Part shown: in pieces, positions 11,048 through 22,982 of the stretch | Numbering within the stretch: the first letter of the stretch is position 1 | How the letters are laid out: every line of letters begins with the position of its first letter | DNA from: Suillus spraguei | Taxonomy: Eukaryota; Basidiomycota; Agaricomycetes; Boletales; Suillaceae | Assembly (NCBI GenBank): GCA_016800925.1 | Contig: JABCPU010000102.1 | Span: 62,001-126,000 of the forward strand | Direction: 5' to 3' | DNA length: 64,000 nucleotides | Translations under genes and position numbers: made by a program | Notes under the pieces: generated by a model | Databases searched by the model: none | The model's input: only the letters and a program-made list of their open reading frames with translations | Told to the model about the DNA's origin: nothing

Positions 11048-11523
11048 TGTTACAGTCGTACGTGCCCCTATTCATTTTCATTTTGTCTCCTTTACTTGTA
11101 GATTACATAACATGACTCTGACTCATATGCTCAATGCATCTGTACTATAGTTGCCTTCCTTATTTGGATATGCACTTACTTTCTCACATCTCTCTTGGTC
11201 CGTGCGCACATATTGGTCTATTTAAGCATGTTGTACTTGTAGTAGATTCTTTACTTTAATCTTACTGGATTTTACCTGGAATCTCCTTTGCTTAGGTCTC
11301 CAACCTAAGTTGTCTTGAATTGTCTCTAAGTCTAAGCACTCCTTAGCCTTAGTCTCTATTCTCGCAGAACCTCTTAGACTTGTCTTTGAGGCCGAACCCT
11401 TGATCGTACTCGGAACGCGTTCCTTGTACTTTCACCTTGTCCTCTTCTGGACATTGTAGAACTTCCCAGCAGACCGTCTGTGTCTTTTCACTGTCACTGG
11501 TGATGCCATCCCAGTTCGTAACA
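11048..11523 (+). repeat. LTR1 solo LTR in the last exon of gene P
   Basis: TGTTACAGTCG...TCGTAACA; perfect TSD GGTGC (11043-11047, 11524-11528). Removal rejoins the coiled-coil exon in frame. Confidence 0.9.
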
Positions 11524-12125
11524 GGTGCCACTCGAATTGCTCTTCTTGAGGCTCGTGTGGCAGAGCAGGATGGTAAGATTGATACCCTGCAACGCCTCCA
11601 TGAGGGCCTTTGATGCAAAGTCATGGACCAGCACCCTTCATTTCCACTTCCCGACTCTCCTGTCAATGCAACCTTTTGCTTGATCAATCTGTCCCCCTGG
11701 CCATCTCACCCCTCCCATCTGCACTTGCTCCCCTCATTGACTTGGATATGGCAGGGATGGAGCCTCCGTCTCCGAAAGTCCAGCCAGCATCTGTCATTGA
11801 GGGTCCACAAACATCTGGCAAAATTGTGGACCCGGATGATCTGGGCAACCTTGTCCCAGAATATAATTCTGATGATATGGATGTTGAGGTGAAGGTTGAA
11901 CCCTCTGCTGATGAGGTTGAAATGGCTACATAATTGTATGTTCATAGATGTATATAAATTGTTTGAATGAATGTCAGTGCTGGATGCCAAGTCTGGAAAT
12001 CTGGCACTGGACACTGGAGATTCACAATGGATATTTCTGGATATCCGGCTACCTGAAACACAACACACAATGTAAAGAATTTGAAACATATCTGTTGAGT
12101 TACCTTGTGCCGGGTGCCGGGTAAC

Positions 12126-13570
12126 ATTGTGAAACATATCAATCCATATATCTTAAGTGCTGAACCCCAAACCCCGGGACCCAGGACTCGGGACTCATCA
12201 CCATGTGAAAAATATCGATCTACATATTTTCAGTGCCAAACCCCAACCCCTGGCACCTGGGACTTAGAACAATGTGAGGCAATACAGAGATATTGATTCA
12301 CAGGTGTTGAGTGCCGAACCCAGAACCCTGGCACCTGGCACTCGGGACTCGGGCCTTGGAACTTATAACAATGTGAAAGATGTCCATGCACATATTTTAT
12401 CACCAAACCCCAAACCCCAAACCCGGGAGTTAGAACAATGTGAGGCAATACAGAGATATTGATTTACACGTGTGGAGTGCCAAACCCTGAACTCTGGCAC
12501 CCAGCAGTTGGGAATTGGGACTCGGGACTCATAACAATGTGAAAGATATTGATCCACATATTTTACCACCAAACCCTGAACCCCAGCACCCGGGAGTTAG
12601 AACAATGTGAGGCAATATGTTAAGACCGTACTCAAAGGTAGAGAGATCCGAAGGGCTTTGGCCTCAGTTCATGCACTGTGCCCCTTTCCCAAGTAATGCT
12701 TTCAGGGAGAAGTTATACGTCCGAAGATCCGGAAGGAATTGTGTGACGGATCCGGACATCCGAAGGTATTGGATATGATACGTCCGAAGGTTATCCGGAA
12801 CGTAGGAATAGAACAAAGATTAAGACTAGCTTTGGAATGAGTTCCTAACTAGAAACTAACAGAGATAGACCATCTGAAGATAGAGTCGGAGATATAGACT
12901 ATAGGAATCAATCCCAAGTCTCGGAAGATGACTTAGAGCAGAAAGTGACTCAAGTCTGGAGGAAGCAGAATGAGCAGAATCTAAGATGATATTCGAACTA
13001 AGGTTCTACAGAGATCTACAAGTGGTTTATATACTGTAAGTATCTAATATGGATAATCAACAAGTCCGGGACCGAGGGCTATGTACAAAGTGTAACAGAA
13101 GTCTATTAATTAATGCACAGCGGATCAGTAAGCATGAATTGGAAATGAACACAGGTAATGGATCAGTGACACAGGACGGAAATATACACAGCCGGAATAC
13201 CAGAAACAGGAGGAATGACGAAAGGAGATAGACGCAGATATACACAAGGGAGTTAAGGTGCAAGAAGTGAGCACATTCAGATGGGTGATCCGGACAGGAT
13301 CTGTGGACTGGACGGAAATGGAATCGATCGGATCTGATTGGATATGGTCGGATCTGGGATTAGAAGTATGGTATATGACACAATACAAAGATATTGATTT
13401 ACACATGTTGAGTGCCGAACCCCAAACTCCGGCACCCGGCACTTGGGGATCGGGATTCGGGACTCATAACAATGTGAAAGATCTCGATCCACATATTTAT
13501 GTGCCAAACCCCAAACTCTGGCACCCAGCACTGTTTGGTCCTCAGGACTCAGACACATGTCAGGCAACAA
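12126..13570. repeat. Degenerate tandem satellite of about 80 bp (dimeric about 165 bp)
   Basis: Repeated landmarks are AACAATGTGA(A/G)GCAATA, GATATTGAT(T/C)CACA, and runs of CCAAACCC, GGCACC and GGGACTCGGGACTC. Successive units start near 12126, 12206, 12269, 12369, 12433 and 12532, and again after the LTR2 insertion at 12618-13380. Short ORFs here are repeat artefacts. Confidence 0.8.
12618..13380 (-). repeat. LTR2 solo LTR in the satellite
   Basis: TGTTAAGACCG...TATATGACA; perfect TSD CAATA (12613-12617, 13381-13385), lying within the satellite consensus. Confidence 0.9.
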
Positions 13571-13984
13571 CAAAACTTTGATCCACACATTTTTGGTAGA
13601 TGTCTGTTTTGTCTTGAATCTTGAATTTCTAGTTTCTAGTTTCAGTACTCTGCACCCGCACCCGGCACTTGGCACTAGATGACTTGACACATGGACTTTA
13701 AATCTTTCACCTTGTGTGTTGTGTTTCGGGTGTCCGGGTATCCAGAATTCAGGAAATATCTAGTTTGAATCTCCAGTTTTGAGTTCCAGGTTTCGGGACT
13801 TGGCACCTGGCACCCGGCACCTCAATTATTGATGAATGTCAGACATGGTGCATTCAGGTTTTCATGCTTCAGGGTTTAGATTTTGGTGGTCGATGGTAGG
13901 GATATGCACTCATAGGGTGCATGTATCCTATGTGTTTGATTCTCTGGTGGCTACATCAGCTGTACATCTTTATGATACATATCT

Positions 13985-14345
13985 AGGCCCACCCATATAT
14001 GTAATATATTTTACCTCAGCCCACCCGTCTATGTAAAATTCCCCCATGTCGGCCCACCCGTCTATGCAATAATATTTGCCTTGCATCTCTCTTCAGCCCA
14101 GCTGTCTATAATATCCTACTCTACATACTACCCAGATGGGCCCACCCATCTCTGTCGGTGATGATATCCCCCTGGCCCATCCATCAACATCAGAAATCAT
14201 GTTTCCCTCGGCCCACCCATCTCTCCCAAAAATAAAAGTCTCCCAGCCCACCCGTCTCCATCGGAAATAATATTCTCCCCAGCCCATCCATCAACATCGA
14301 GGATATACATAACCTTGGCCCATGGTCCACTGGCCCGTCTTTGAG
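13985..14345. repeat. Degenerate tandem repeat with GGCCCACCCRTCT core
   Basis: About ten copies of a GCCCACCC(A/G)TCT-like core are spaced 31-44 bp apart (near 13988, 14019, 14053, 14096, 14140, 14173, 14210, 14245, 14281, 14314), separated by AT-rich spacers. The small minus ORFs here only reflect this periodicity. Confidence 0.7.
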
Positions 14346-14398
14346 GGATATTATGTGGGTCGGGTGACCTGTATAGTATGGAGTTTGTCACTGAAGGG

Positions 14399-15330
14399 GC
14401 TCATAGTACAACTCTTGCAGACCTCAGTCTGATCATTGCTTTCCTACTTCTGTATATTCCTTTGACTTCTGTATCTTGTTACCATGTCTATATAAATCTG
14501 TTTCCGTTCTCACACTTGGGCTCCAGCCCTTTTAAGCTTCCGACTCAGACCTATGGGATCATTTCCTAGGCCAGAGCTTTAATCCTATGTCCTATATTCT
14601 TTTTGGACTTTGTCTGTTTCCTGTCTTTCATCTGATTCACCTCCGACTCTACCTTTGGTAGTCTTATCCTGTCTGTTTCTATTCCGGACCTTGTCCAGAG
14701 TAGTCTATACTACCTCTACACCATATCCGGACCTACTCCTCTCTAGTAGTTAACACCTCCCCTAAGATCCATAGAGCTATGCTCGTCCAATCATCCACCC
14801 CTCTGCTCTTCTGTTCTTTGGCTCTTTGGCTCTTTGGCTCTTTGGCTCTTTGGCTCTTCTGCTCTTCTGCTCTTCCACTCCTCCGAGCTCTGGACCTTCA
14901 AACCTCTGGTCCTCTGGATCTATCCTATCCTATCCTCTGACATCTATGGATCATCTTTCCCTCCAGAGCTTTGCTCCTATCCTGCCCTGGACTTTGTCCA
15001 GGAGTCCATCCTTCATCCCTTCTACTTGGAACTTGTTCCAGTAGTCTTACCATTACTCCATACCATCCGGAAATAGTTTGGCGCATTCCTGCGCTTATCC
15101 GGAAGTCCTTCAGAGCTCTATCAAGCTATTCTGTCCTAGAGAGTTCATCCAGACTCTGTCCAGACTTCACCATAACTCCCCCTTGGACTTCGTCTGAAAT
15201 TAAGGGTACATACTTGGGTAAGGGGCACAGCGTATGAGCTGAGGCCAAGCCCCTTTGACTTTTCATCCCTCTGGTACAACACCATGTAAAGCCCGGACTT
15301 CTTAGTAGCCCCCAGTTTTGCATGGTTGTA
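14399..15330 (+). repeat. LTR3, 5'-truncated
   Basis: Starts inside the LTR just after the TATA region (AGTACAACTCTTGCAGACC) and ends TTTTGCATGGTTGTAA. The U3 half and the terminal ACA are lost. It abuts an LTR2 fragment at 15335. Confidence 0.8.
14816..14878. repeat. 8-bp minisatellite, GGCTCTTT and GCTCTTCT type
   Basis: Five or so GGCTCTTT units followed by GCTCTTCT units, at the position in LTR3 where other copies carry GCTCCTCC arrays. Confidence 0.8.
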
Positions 15331-15334
15331 ATAG

Positions 15335-15695
15335 TATGGAATGAGGTGTAAGACTAGTTTCAAACAGAGTCCTAACTAGAAACTAATGGAGATAGACTAC
15401 CTGAAGGTAGAGTCAGAGATATAGACTATAGGAGATATTCCTATGTAAGTCTTGGAGGTTGACTAGAGTCACAGGGAACTCAAGTCCAGAAGAACAGAAT
15501 GAGCAGAACTAATACGATATCTGAACTAAGGTTTTATGGAGTTTTACAAGTGGAATATATACTGTAGGTAACTGGTATGGATAATCAATGAGTCCAGGAC
15601 CAAGGGCTATGTACAAAGTATAATGGAAGTCTATTAGTAAAAGCACAGCGGATCAGTAAGCATGAGTGAGTCGGAAATGAAATATAAGTAATGGT
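15335..15695 (-). repeat. LTR2 fragment, left part of a split decayed copy
   Basis: Matches the middle of LTR2 (AACTAGAAACTAATGGAGATAG and the GTGGAATATATACTG region, a decayed TATA box). The matching continuation is at 16645, so about 950 bp of unrelated sequence separates the halves. Confidence 0.7.
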
Positions 15696-16644
15696 GTCTT
15701 GTTGCTTGAGGGTCTTATAGGTGAAGGTGGAATACAATAACTATCACAATTGCAGTCCAATAAGACTATTAGGTGCCAGCTCCTCAAGTTCACAGTCTCT
15801 GACTTTTCTACTTCATGGAAGGTAACGTGATGTTCGTGGGTGGTCAAAGAGTAATGAATTACCTTTTTGATTGATTACTTCTGATAGTAGGGAATGGGCA
15901 ATAGGTTTATTATGACCTAGAAAATATGTACTGAGTGGCTCATGAATTTGGGTCTCTTCCTGTAAAAGAGAGGTCATAGATACAAAACTTAGATAGAATG
16001 ATAGTTTGTTGTATAGGCAATCCCTGTAAGATGGTATACAACTCAACTGAACATGATATATGATATATACGATGGTTTTCAAGGCAACTCATAGGCCTAC
16101 ACTTTCTTCTGGATCTCACATGTATAGAGACAGAAAGGTGAAAACTCCAGCACTTCTGATTCTTATGGTTCCCACACAGTTTGAGATAAGAAAGAAGAGG
16201 GAAAAACTTATATATTCAAATATAGACAGAATCCTTATATACATTTTGGAAACCACCCTCACTAAGCATGACTCATAACTGGATTGGTAAGAATATGCTT
16301 ACAAACCAAGCCTTTTAGGTGTGATGAATCAGCTGCTTACTAAAGTACATGAGCAAAATATTACAAAGCATGACTCATCATGACAAAACATGATGAGTCA
16401 TGTAAAGTCTTTACAAATCAGATATTACTAATTACATGACATGCTTACAAACATATCTGAGTGGCTTAATAATGAAATCTGATGGCTAAATAAGCACAGA
16501 AAAATATGGAAAGAGATGGAAACATATAAATACAACTAAATAGAGTGTGAGAAAATAGTACTGTCCTTATAACTGTGAAGTATCTCCTTATACACTTCTT
16601 TCCTAATCACATATACTCATATATGCTATGGTATGAACCACATA
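15696..16644. other. AT-rich segment splitting the LTR2 fragment
   Basis: About 950 bp lies between the two LTR2 halves. I see no credible gene, TIR or TSD in it. It may be an old insertion whose ends have decayed. Confidence 0.4.
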
Positions 16645-16900
16645 CCATGCATGACAACAGATCAATAAGCAGGATGGAAATATACATAGCTGCAATACCA
16701 GAGACAGGAGGATTACCAAAAGGAGATAGATGCAGATGTCTACAATGGAGTTAGAGTGCAAGAAGTAGGAAGTTTTAGATGAGTGGTCCAGATAGAATCT
16801 GTGGACCAGACAGAAGCAGGATCAGATCTGATTGGATCTGAGATCAAATGTATGGTATATGACAAGCAGTATCAATTGGATCTTGATTAGATCTAAGATC
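16645..16900 (-). repeat. LTR2 fragment, right part
   Basis: Matches the distal LTR2 region (GGAAATATACATAGCTGCAATACCAG... to GGTATATGACA near 16862), with a short duplicated tail to about 16900. Strongly CpG-depleted. Confidence 0.7.
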
Positions 16901-18132
16901 AGATATGTAGTATATGATACAGTCACACCACAGAAATGTCACCAGTACTATATAACCCACTGGGAAATAATGTTCAAATCTATACCTTTAGTCTACATTT
17001 TGCACAGACCAAATATAATCTGATCTGTTTGGATGAAGTATTTATCCATGCTTTCATGGAGAACTGACTCTGAACAAATTTTAAGCTAGAGCCCCTACAT
17101 CAGCTAGCTCAGAAAGGAACAACTTTTTTAAACCTTCATCCATGTCTGCAAATTGAGCTCAACTATTTAATCAACGTGTTTCTAATAACAGAGGCTGGAT
17201 GATTCTTACTAGGATAATTCCCTCTCAACCCCTCTATCCAACACCTAATATCCTAATATGTCACTTCTTATAAAGGACACTAAGCTATTATTCTGGTGTT
17301 ATATGATCGACTCTTCTCATGTTCTATGCCTTTATGTGTACATAACTGTTATTGATAGTCTTATAATGGGTTATTTATTATTATATTATTCTTCTATATC
17401 TTCTAATTTTTGTCTTATATGTTACTTCTTACAAGAGACTGAGCTATTGCTCTGATATTGTGCAAGAGGCCTTTCATATGTTCCACACCTTTATGGGTGC
17501 ATAACTATTATTGGTGGTCTCATAATAGGTCAATTCTTATTATATTATTCTTTTGCATCTACCAAGTTTCATTTTCTTATCTTTTCTTCTTACTGAATAC
17601 TGAGCTGTTGCTCTGATGTTGGATAATACGCTCTTTCTGTATTTATAATAGGCTAAGGTTATGGTGAAAGTCTCTTCTTTATAGTGAGAAGTGCTTAGTT
17701 ATATTTAGATAGCTTTATTTCCCTGTTGTAGTAGCTCATGACTCCTATCACTTAAAGGTGAATTTAGCACTCCATCAAATTTAGGGTCACATATACTATT
17801 TATAATGTGTGACATATGAAGACACTGAACTTATCTTTCAGATATATAAAGAAAACTCCAAAATAATACTATGACAGAGTTGGAAAATATTTTTTGACTG
17901 ACCTATATATGATATCCCTTATAATTACACTACATTTCATTTTCTACATTATGTAGAGGAAGACATTGCTCCTTCAAAGTCCAACAAGTGCTTTAGATAT
18001 CTATTATCTCAGAATAGAGAAAATTATAAGATATGTAATACTTAAATGTCTCTGTCTATTGTTATTCAACATGAATAAGATAGAAATCTTACTCAGCTGG
18101 GCTCTTCAAGTCCTGAGTCTACCATGAATTAA
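16901..18132. other. AT-rich gene-free stretch
   Basis: No ORF with coding character. It contains two related lines of sequence around 17270-17460 and 17440-17560 (CTGAGCTATTGCTCTGAT-type phrases), suggesting an old duplication. Confidence 0.4.
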
Positions 18133-18402
18133 TATGCACTTGAGCTGCAGAAGATGCTTAAACATTTGAAGCATTACATTAAATACCTAGATAGAGATCA
18201 GATTAAGAATTAGGAAGAATGTAAGCAGATGCTAATAAAACATAAGGAAGAAATATAATGATACTGTGGTTGTATTGAAGTTCTGGAAGGAGAAGTTTAA
18301 GATCAACAAGTACTTATTGATATACTGAATAAGGATGTTAAGTAGCTTGAGGTGGATATAGAGAGTCAGAAGGAGGAATTGGAGGAGCTTATAGGTGGTG
18401 AT
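18133..18402 (+). pseudogene. Coiled-coil exon relic
   Basis: One frame encodes a Lys/Glu/Leu-rich heptad-like helix (phrases LELQKMLKHLKHYIKYLDRD, LEVDIESQKEELEELIGGD) ending at a GTGAGT donor at 18403. It has stops at TAG, TAA, TGA, TAA and TAG. Most are one C-to-T step from a Gln codon, consistent with deamination of a once open exon. The donor context (IGGD|GTGAGT) resembles the coiled-coil exon in the inverted repeat at 27768 (IGGT|GTAAGT). Family unknown. Confidence 0.45.
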
Positions 18403-20228
18403 GTGAGTAACACAACTCTGTAATGAAGATACATATATATGTTGAATATCATCTACTTAGAGCTCAGAAGAGAGAAAATAACTGGCCAGTCTCAGACTAC
18501 TACTAGTAACTAGTGAAAAAGGAAGATAATCATATAAGTACCAAAAGTATGGTTATAAACTAAGCTTAACTTCAGATGATTTACTTTGAAGAATGATAAG
18601 ACACAAAACCTCATAGAATATATTCTAGTAATATATATATAAATCACACAACCTATGTAAAGTATAATGATACAATAGTAAGTACCTAACACAAATCTAC
18701 CATGTCTGTAAATAGTTCCTTCCTCTGTATAGACACCTCATTACACCCATGCTTATTCTTGATTACTATGCTAACAGAAATGTTAAAACCTCTATGCTGT
18801 GCTATACTAATGTTAGTTGCTAATGTCCTACTGATATCAAATATTGAAAAACTCTTCATCAATGATGATATTAGATTTGGAAGTATACTCATATATATGT
18901 TACTACCTCAGAAATAACCAGGTGACTATATTTGTGGTGATGCATACACAGGTATGATAGATCCAACTTATAGTTAGGGGGTGTTCTGGGACAGAAAATG
19001 AAGCAAATAAAAAGGTATTGTATATAAGAAGGGGTAATTATTTTTATAAAGTACCAAAGAAACTAAGTGAAGCCTTATGTCAAGTGAATATCATTAAATA
19101 TTACTTACCCTTAGGCTTTGAAAATATTTTGGATAATGGTCATAATATGAGTTCTTTGCATTCATCCTGATAGCAACTGACTTCAACTACTGATGATTTC
19201 ATAGTTCCTAGCAATTATTCTAAAGCCATAGTGATATATCTCTATCAGCATTACATTTACCACAGTATACTTCCAGCCTGGGTTCACTTCTTATCTTCTT
19301 CTTACCTTTATCGAGCTCATCCTCATCAAATATATTCATATGACTTACTCCTTCCAACATATGTTTAGTTTGTGCATATATAGTCACTTAACTTTGTACA
19401 TCCATCTAATGTACTCTTATTTCTTATATATGTACTGAATGTTTATAAAATCAATGTTTTATTACTCCATGGGTTGATATCAGTGTAAGATGATATAGTA
19501 TTAAATTATTGTAATGTCTCTAGATTGTCTAAGGTGATCATTTGATCTGATGAGCTGGGTGCTGCTATGTCTGTTCATCCATACTATCATTAGTTTGACT
19601 CTACAATAACAACCCTTCAGTCACTTGACTCAATATTTGAAGATGCAACTGCTTTCAATTCTCATGACAGGAGACCCTTATTATGACTTCTGTATGGCCA
19701 AAGATATGTCATGCTATAAATGTCCTGCTGAATATGTGTCCATAATGCAATTAATGTTGTTCTCTTCTAGAAGGTAATCATGTCATTTTAATCTGATGCA
19801 CTATGTACCAATCTCATGAAATAGTCTAGCTAATTACTCACTGCTCAATAAATATTTATAATGGCAATTGCATCTGAACACCACAAGTGTTCTCATTATA
19901 AAGCAAGGTTGTATGATTCAACTAGATAAAGTTCATATAGTCTGCCAGAAGGAATGCAGCAATAGTATGTTTGTTTACTCAATATTACTGTTTCGAACTA
20001 CACTGAACACAATGCATGTCACAGCCATCAAAGATAATAATTATTTATATTTATGAAGTTCATCTTATTTCTTAAATGATATAATCCTGCTTGGAAAACA
20101 TCTGATCAATTGGGATATGACTGCAAAAGAAACAAAAGCTTAGTCCTGAAATAAGCAAATACTTGGAGTCAAATATCAGCATTATGTGGCAGCATCTGAA
20201 ATACATAAGAGAAGCTAGCAGGAATACC
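18403..20228. other. AT-rich gene-free stretch
   Basis: No supported gene. Only short low-complexity ORFs without recognisable motifs occur, and no repeat from the other families in this window is present. Confidence 0.4.
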
Positions 20229-20345
20229 AAGTGTGTCATATACCGTACATTCAGGTCTGATCCATGGACATCTGGACACCCAATCAACATCCATCCATAT
20301 CTAATCCATATCCATATCCGACTCAGTCCATCCATCCGATCTGAT

Positions 20346-20467
20346 CCACTCATCCGATCCATGTCCATATCCGATCTGTGTCCATATCCGATCCATGTCA
20401 TATCCGATCCGTGTTCATATCCGATCCATGTCCATATCCGATCCGTGTCCATATCCGATCCATGCTC
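20346..20467. repeat. 17-bp tandem repeat in LTR3 U3
   Basis: About seven units of GATCCATGTCCATATCC and its GATCCGTG variants. It lies upstream of the TATA box, so the units may be promoter or enhancer elements; copy number differs in other LTR3 copies. Confidence 0.8.
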
Positions 20468-21097
20468 ATATCTGAAACTATTCCCGCGCACCTGCGCGTT
20501 ACTCCTGTTAGGTTAATACCTGTGTCCGGCTTTCGGTTACCTCTGCACCTCTGGCTTTCGGTTATCTTGACTTCCGTCTTGATAAGATATTTCGTACAAG
20601 TCTTATTTCCGAGTTCATAGCCTTGTGTTCCGCAATGCCTCAAACATAGCCTCGGACTATCCTTACTTGCCTTCCGGCATGCTACCTACAGTATATAAAC
20701 TTGTAGTACAACTCCTGCAGACCTCAGTCTGATTCATTGTTCCTACTTCTGTATATTCCTTTGATTACTCTGTATCCTGTTATCATGTCTATATAACTCC
20801 GTCTCCGTTCTTGCACTTGGGCTCTGGCCCTTGTAAGCTTCCAACTCAGGCCTATGGGATCACTCCCTAGGCCGGAGCTTTGATCCTATGTCCTATAATC
20901 TTTTCGGACTTCGTCCATCTCCATCTATCACCTGTTTCACCTCCGACTCTACCTTTGGTAGTCTTATACTGTCTGTTTCTATTCTGGACCTTGTCCGGAG
21001 TAGTCTATACTATCTCTACACCATATCCGGACCTACTCCTCTCTAGTAGCCAACACTCCCTCTAAGATCCACAGAGCTATGCTCATCCGATCATCCG

Positions 21098-21216
21098 CTC
21101 CTCCGCTCCTCCGCTCCTCCGCTCCTCCGCTCCTCCGCTCCTCCGCTCCTCCGCTCCTCCGCTCCTCCGCTCCTCCGCTCCTCCGCTCCTCCGCTCCTCC
21201 GCTCCTCCGCTCCTCC
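21098..21216. repeat. 8-bp minisatellite (GCTCCTCC)n
   Basis: About 14 uninterrupted units in the transcribed part of LTR3. The apparent Glu/Arg/Gly repeat ORFs on both strands are products of the 24-nt reading-frame periodicity. Confidence 0.9.
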
Positions 21217-22030
21217 AAGCTCCGGACCTTCGGACCCCTAGTCCTTCAGATCCATCCTTTCCTATCCTCTGACATCTATGGATCATCTTTCCCTCCGGAG
21301 CTCTGCTCCTATCCTGCCCTGGACTTTGTCCAGCGGTCCATCCTTCATCTGTTCTACTTGGAGCTTGTTCCAGTAGTGTTACCATTACTCCCTACCTTCC
21401 GGCGCATTCCCGCGCTCATCGGAAGTCCATCAGAGCTCTGTCGAGCTACCCTGCTTAGAGTTCATCCGGACCCTCCATCCGGACTTCACCAGAACTCTCC
21501 CTTGGACTTCATCCGAAATTAAGGGCACATACTCGGGTAAGGGGCACAGCGTACGAGCTGAGGCCAAGCCCCTTTGACTTTACAACCCTCCGTACAACCC
21601 CATGTAAGACCAGGACTTCTTACTAATCTCCGTTTTGCATGGTCGTAACAAAGTGCATGTGCAGAGAATTAGAGAAATGGCTACACTCCATCAACAGGTA
21701 TCTGCAGAATAACTAGGATTGGTGTTTGTTATATATTTTCTGGTTGTCTATTGCCAAATTTCTAGTGTTGGAAATGTGGAGTGTTTTCCAATGATCAATA
21801 GCCCAATACATTATAACATGTTGTCTTTATGTTCTTGGTAAATTTCTGCAGTATTTCCCATTGCCTACTTTAGGAAAACAATCTACAAAACATATTTAAA
21901 GGACTTACATTAATATTTGGAGATGTTTTTCATTCTCATCCACTATATGTTTTGTTATCTACAAGGGAAAGATTTCAATTCACATTTCTCTCTTGTCACT
22001 GTTTCTCGCTTGTTTACTGCTATTGGCCAA

Positions 22031-22982
22031 TGTAGCGAACATATTGGCGCTGGGCTTAAAACCCTATCTTTTAACACTTGTCTCATGTCTATAGGAGTCA
22101 CCACTTGTCCATGGCTGTCTTACCCCTTTAGCATTACCGGTGGCATCCCACGTTTACCGCACACCATGCCGACTACCGCACCTTGTTCCACATACCAATG
22201 TCCTCCCATGTCCTTGCGGCATCTGCATAGCTCTATTTGGTGTGTCATTTGTTTTATGTTCATTATCACTGATTCTACGGCAAGTCTTATTACATGTTGC
22301 CTTGTGCCGCAGCGCCTCGTGCTATGTTTACATACGGCGGTTACTACACTCGAGCGCTACTGATCTCGCCTAGAGTATTCCGAGTACATACAATTTAGGA
22401 TATAAGCACTGCGTATCCCGCATGATACAGTACCTGATTCTACACCATTGCACATACTATAGGTCAGGATTATTGTCTAGCTCTGGATGCACCCAGTAGT
22501 AGACGTAGTCTTTAAAGTTTCTTATTGCTCGTTAATCAATCACACTCGTTCTCTGTTACCACTGGACTTTTGACTGTTATTTTGACTGAACTTCTCATGC
22601 ACCGCTACTTTACTGCTGAAAGTACCATGGCCTTTCTTTACTGTTTCTTTGCACCGCTCGCAACCTTACCACTACCACTGATATCATCACTCGATATCGC
22701 TCGCTTGATGCAACTGTTTCTGACTATATCTCGACCACGGTAGTACCGCTACTTACAACGCTAGTTCCGGCAGCATCATCACTAACTGCGGCAACTTACT
22801 GCTGACCATGACACTTCATTCGCACATAAGTTTGATTTGAACTTGACCATACTAATAGGCATCCCCCTTTAGGGTCGAACACTCTTGTTTTCACAAGTGA
22901 AGCAGACTAGACGGAGCGCAAGACTTACATACTAACTTAGGAGGTAGTTTATCTACAGCCCAGGTTAGGTTGTATCTTTACA
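22031..22982. mobile_element. TIR family A element, copy A3
   Basis: 952 bp, TGTAGCGAACATATTGGCGC to GTATCTTTACA. The 4-bp duplication is CCAA (22027-22030) / CCGA (22983-22986), a CpG transition apart. Non-coding. Confidence 0.75.

Larger units (their letters stand above)
6280..11933 (+). pseudogene. Gene P: unrecognised multi-exon gene with a Zn2Cys6-like cluster, split by four insertions
   Basis: Exons I can support: 6280-6390 joined to 7355-7387; about 7507-7740 joined to 8222-8242 and 9871-10074; 10120-10239; 10292-10321; 10374-10484; 10536-10905; about 10955-11047 joined to 11529 onward, ending at TAA 11931. Introns between 10075 and 10535 are 45-52 nt. Insertions are B1 (TSD CCAT/CCAC), LTR1 (CCACC), A2 (CTGG/CCGG) and LTR1 (GGTGC); the frame resumes correctly at every junction. 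The 10536 exon encodes seven cysteines (10545-10652) spaced C-x2-C-x6-C-x11-C-x2-C-x2-C-x6-C, close to a Zn2Cys6 cluster with a long loop. It is flanked by a basic, Ser/Pro-rich tail. A short coiled-coil (EARVAEQDGKIDTLQRLHE) and an acidic C-terminus follow. Lesions: TGA at 11610 (a likely CGA decay), frameshifts near 11670 and near the 10905/10955 splice, and an uncertain first intron. DNA binding is only an inference. Confidence 0.65.
11963..13850. repeat. Satellite block bounded by inverted flanking arms
   Basis: The arm at about 11966-12085 and the reverse complement of about 13715-13845 are alike over roughly 110 bp. Shared landmarks are TGGAGATTCA, GATATTTC, CCGG and GAAACACAACACACA. 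Between them lies the satellite at 12126-13570. This may be one mobile unit with long subterminal inverted repeats or a large palindrome arm pair; no TSD was found. Confidence 0.5.
20234..21650 (+). repeat. LTR3 solo LTR, well preserved
   Basis: TGTCATATACCGTACATTC...ATGGTCGTAACA, 1417 bp, perfect TSD AAGTG (20229-20233, 21651-21655). The TATATAAAC box is at 20692-20700. CpGs are largely retained. It contains two internal tandem arrays (20346 and 21098). Its partner in opposite orientation is at 24305. Confidence 0.9.

Noticed and set aside
20163..20643. ORFs with repeated SDPCPYPI phrases in LTR3
   Set aside because: They come from the 17-bp tandem repeat in the LTR promoter region.
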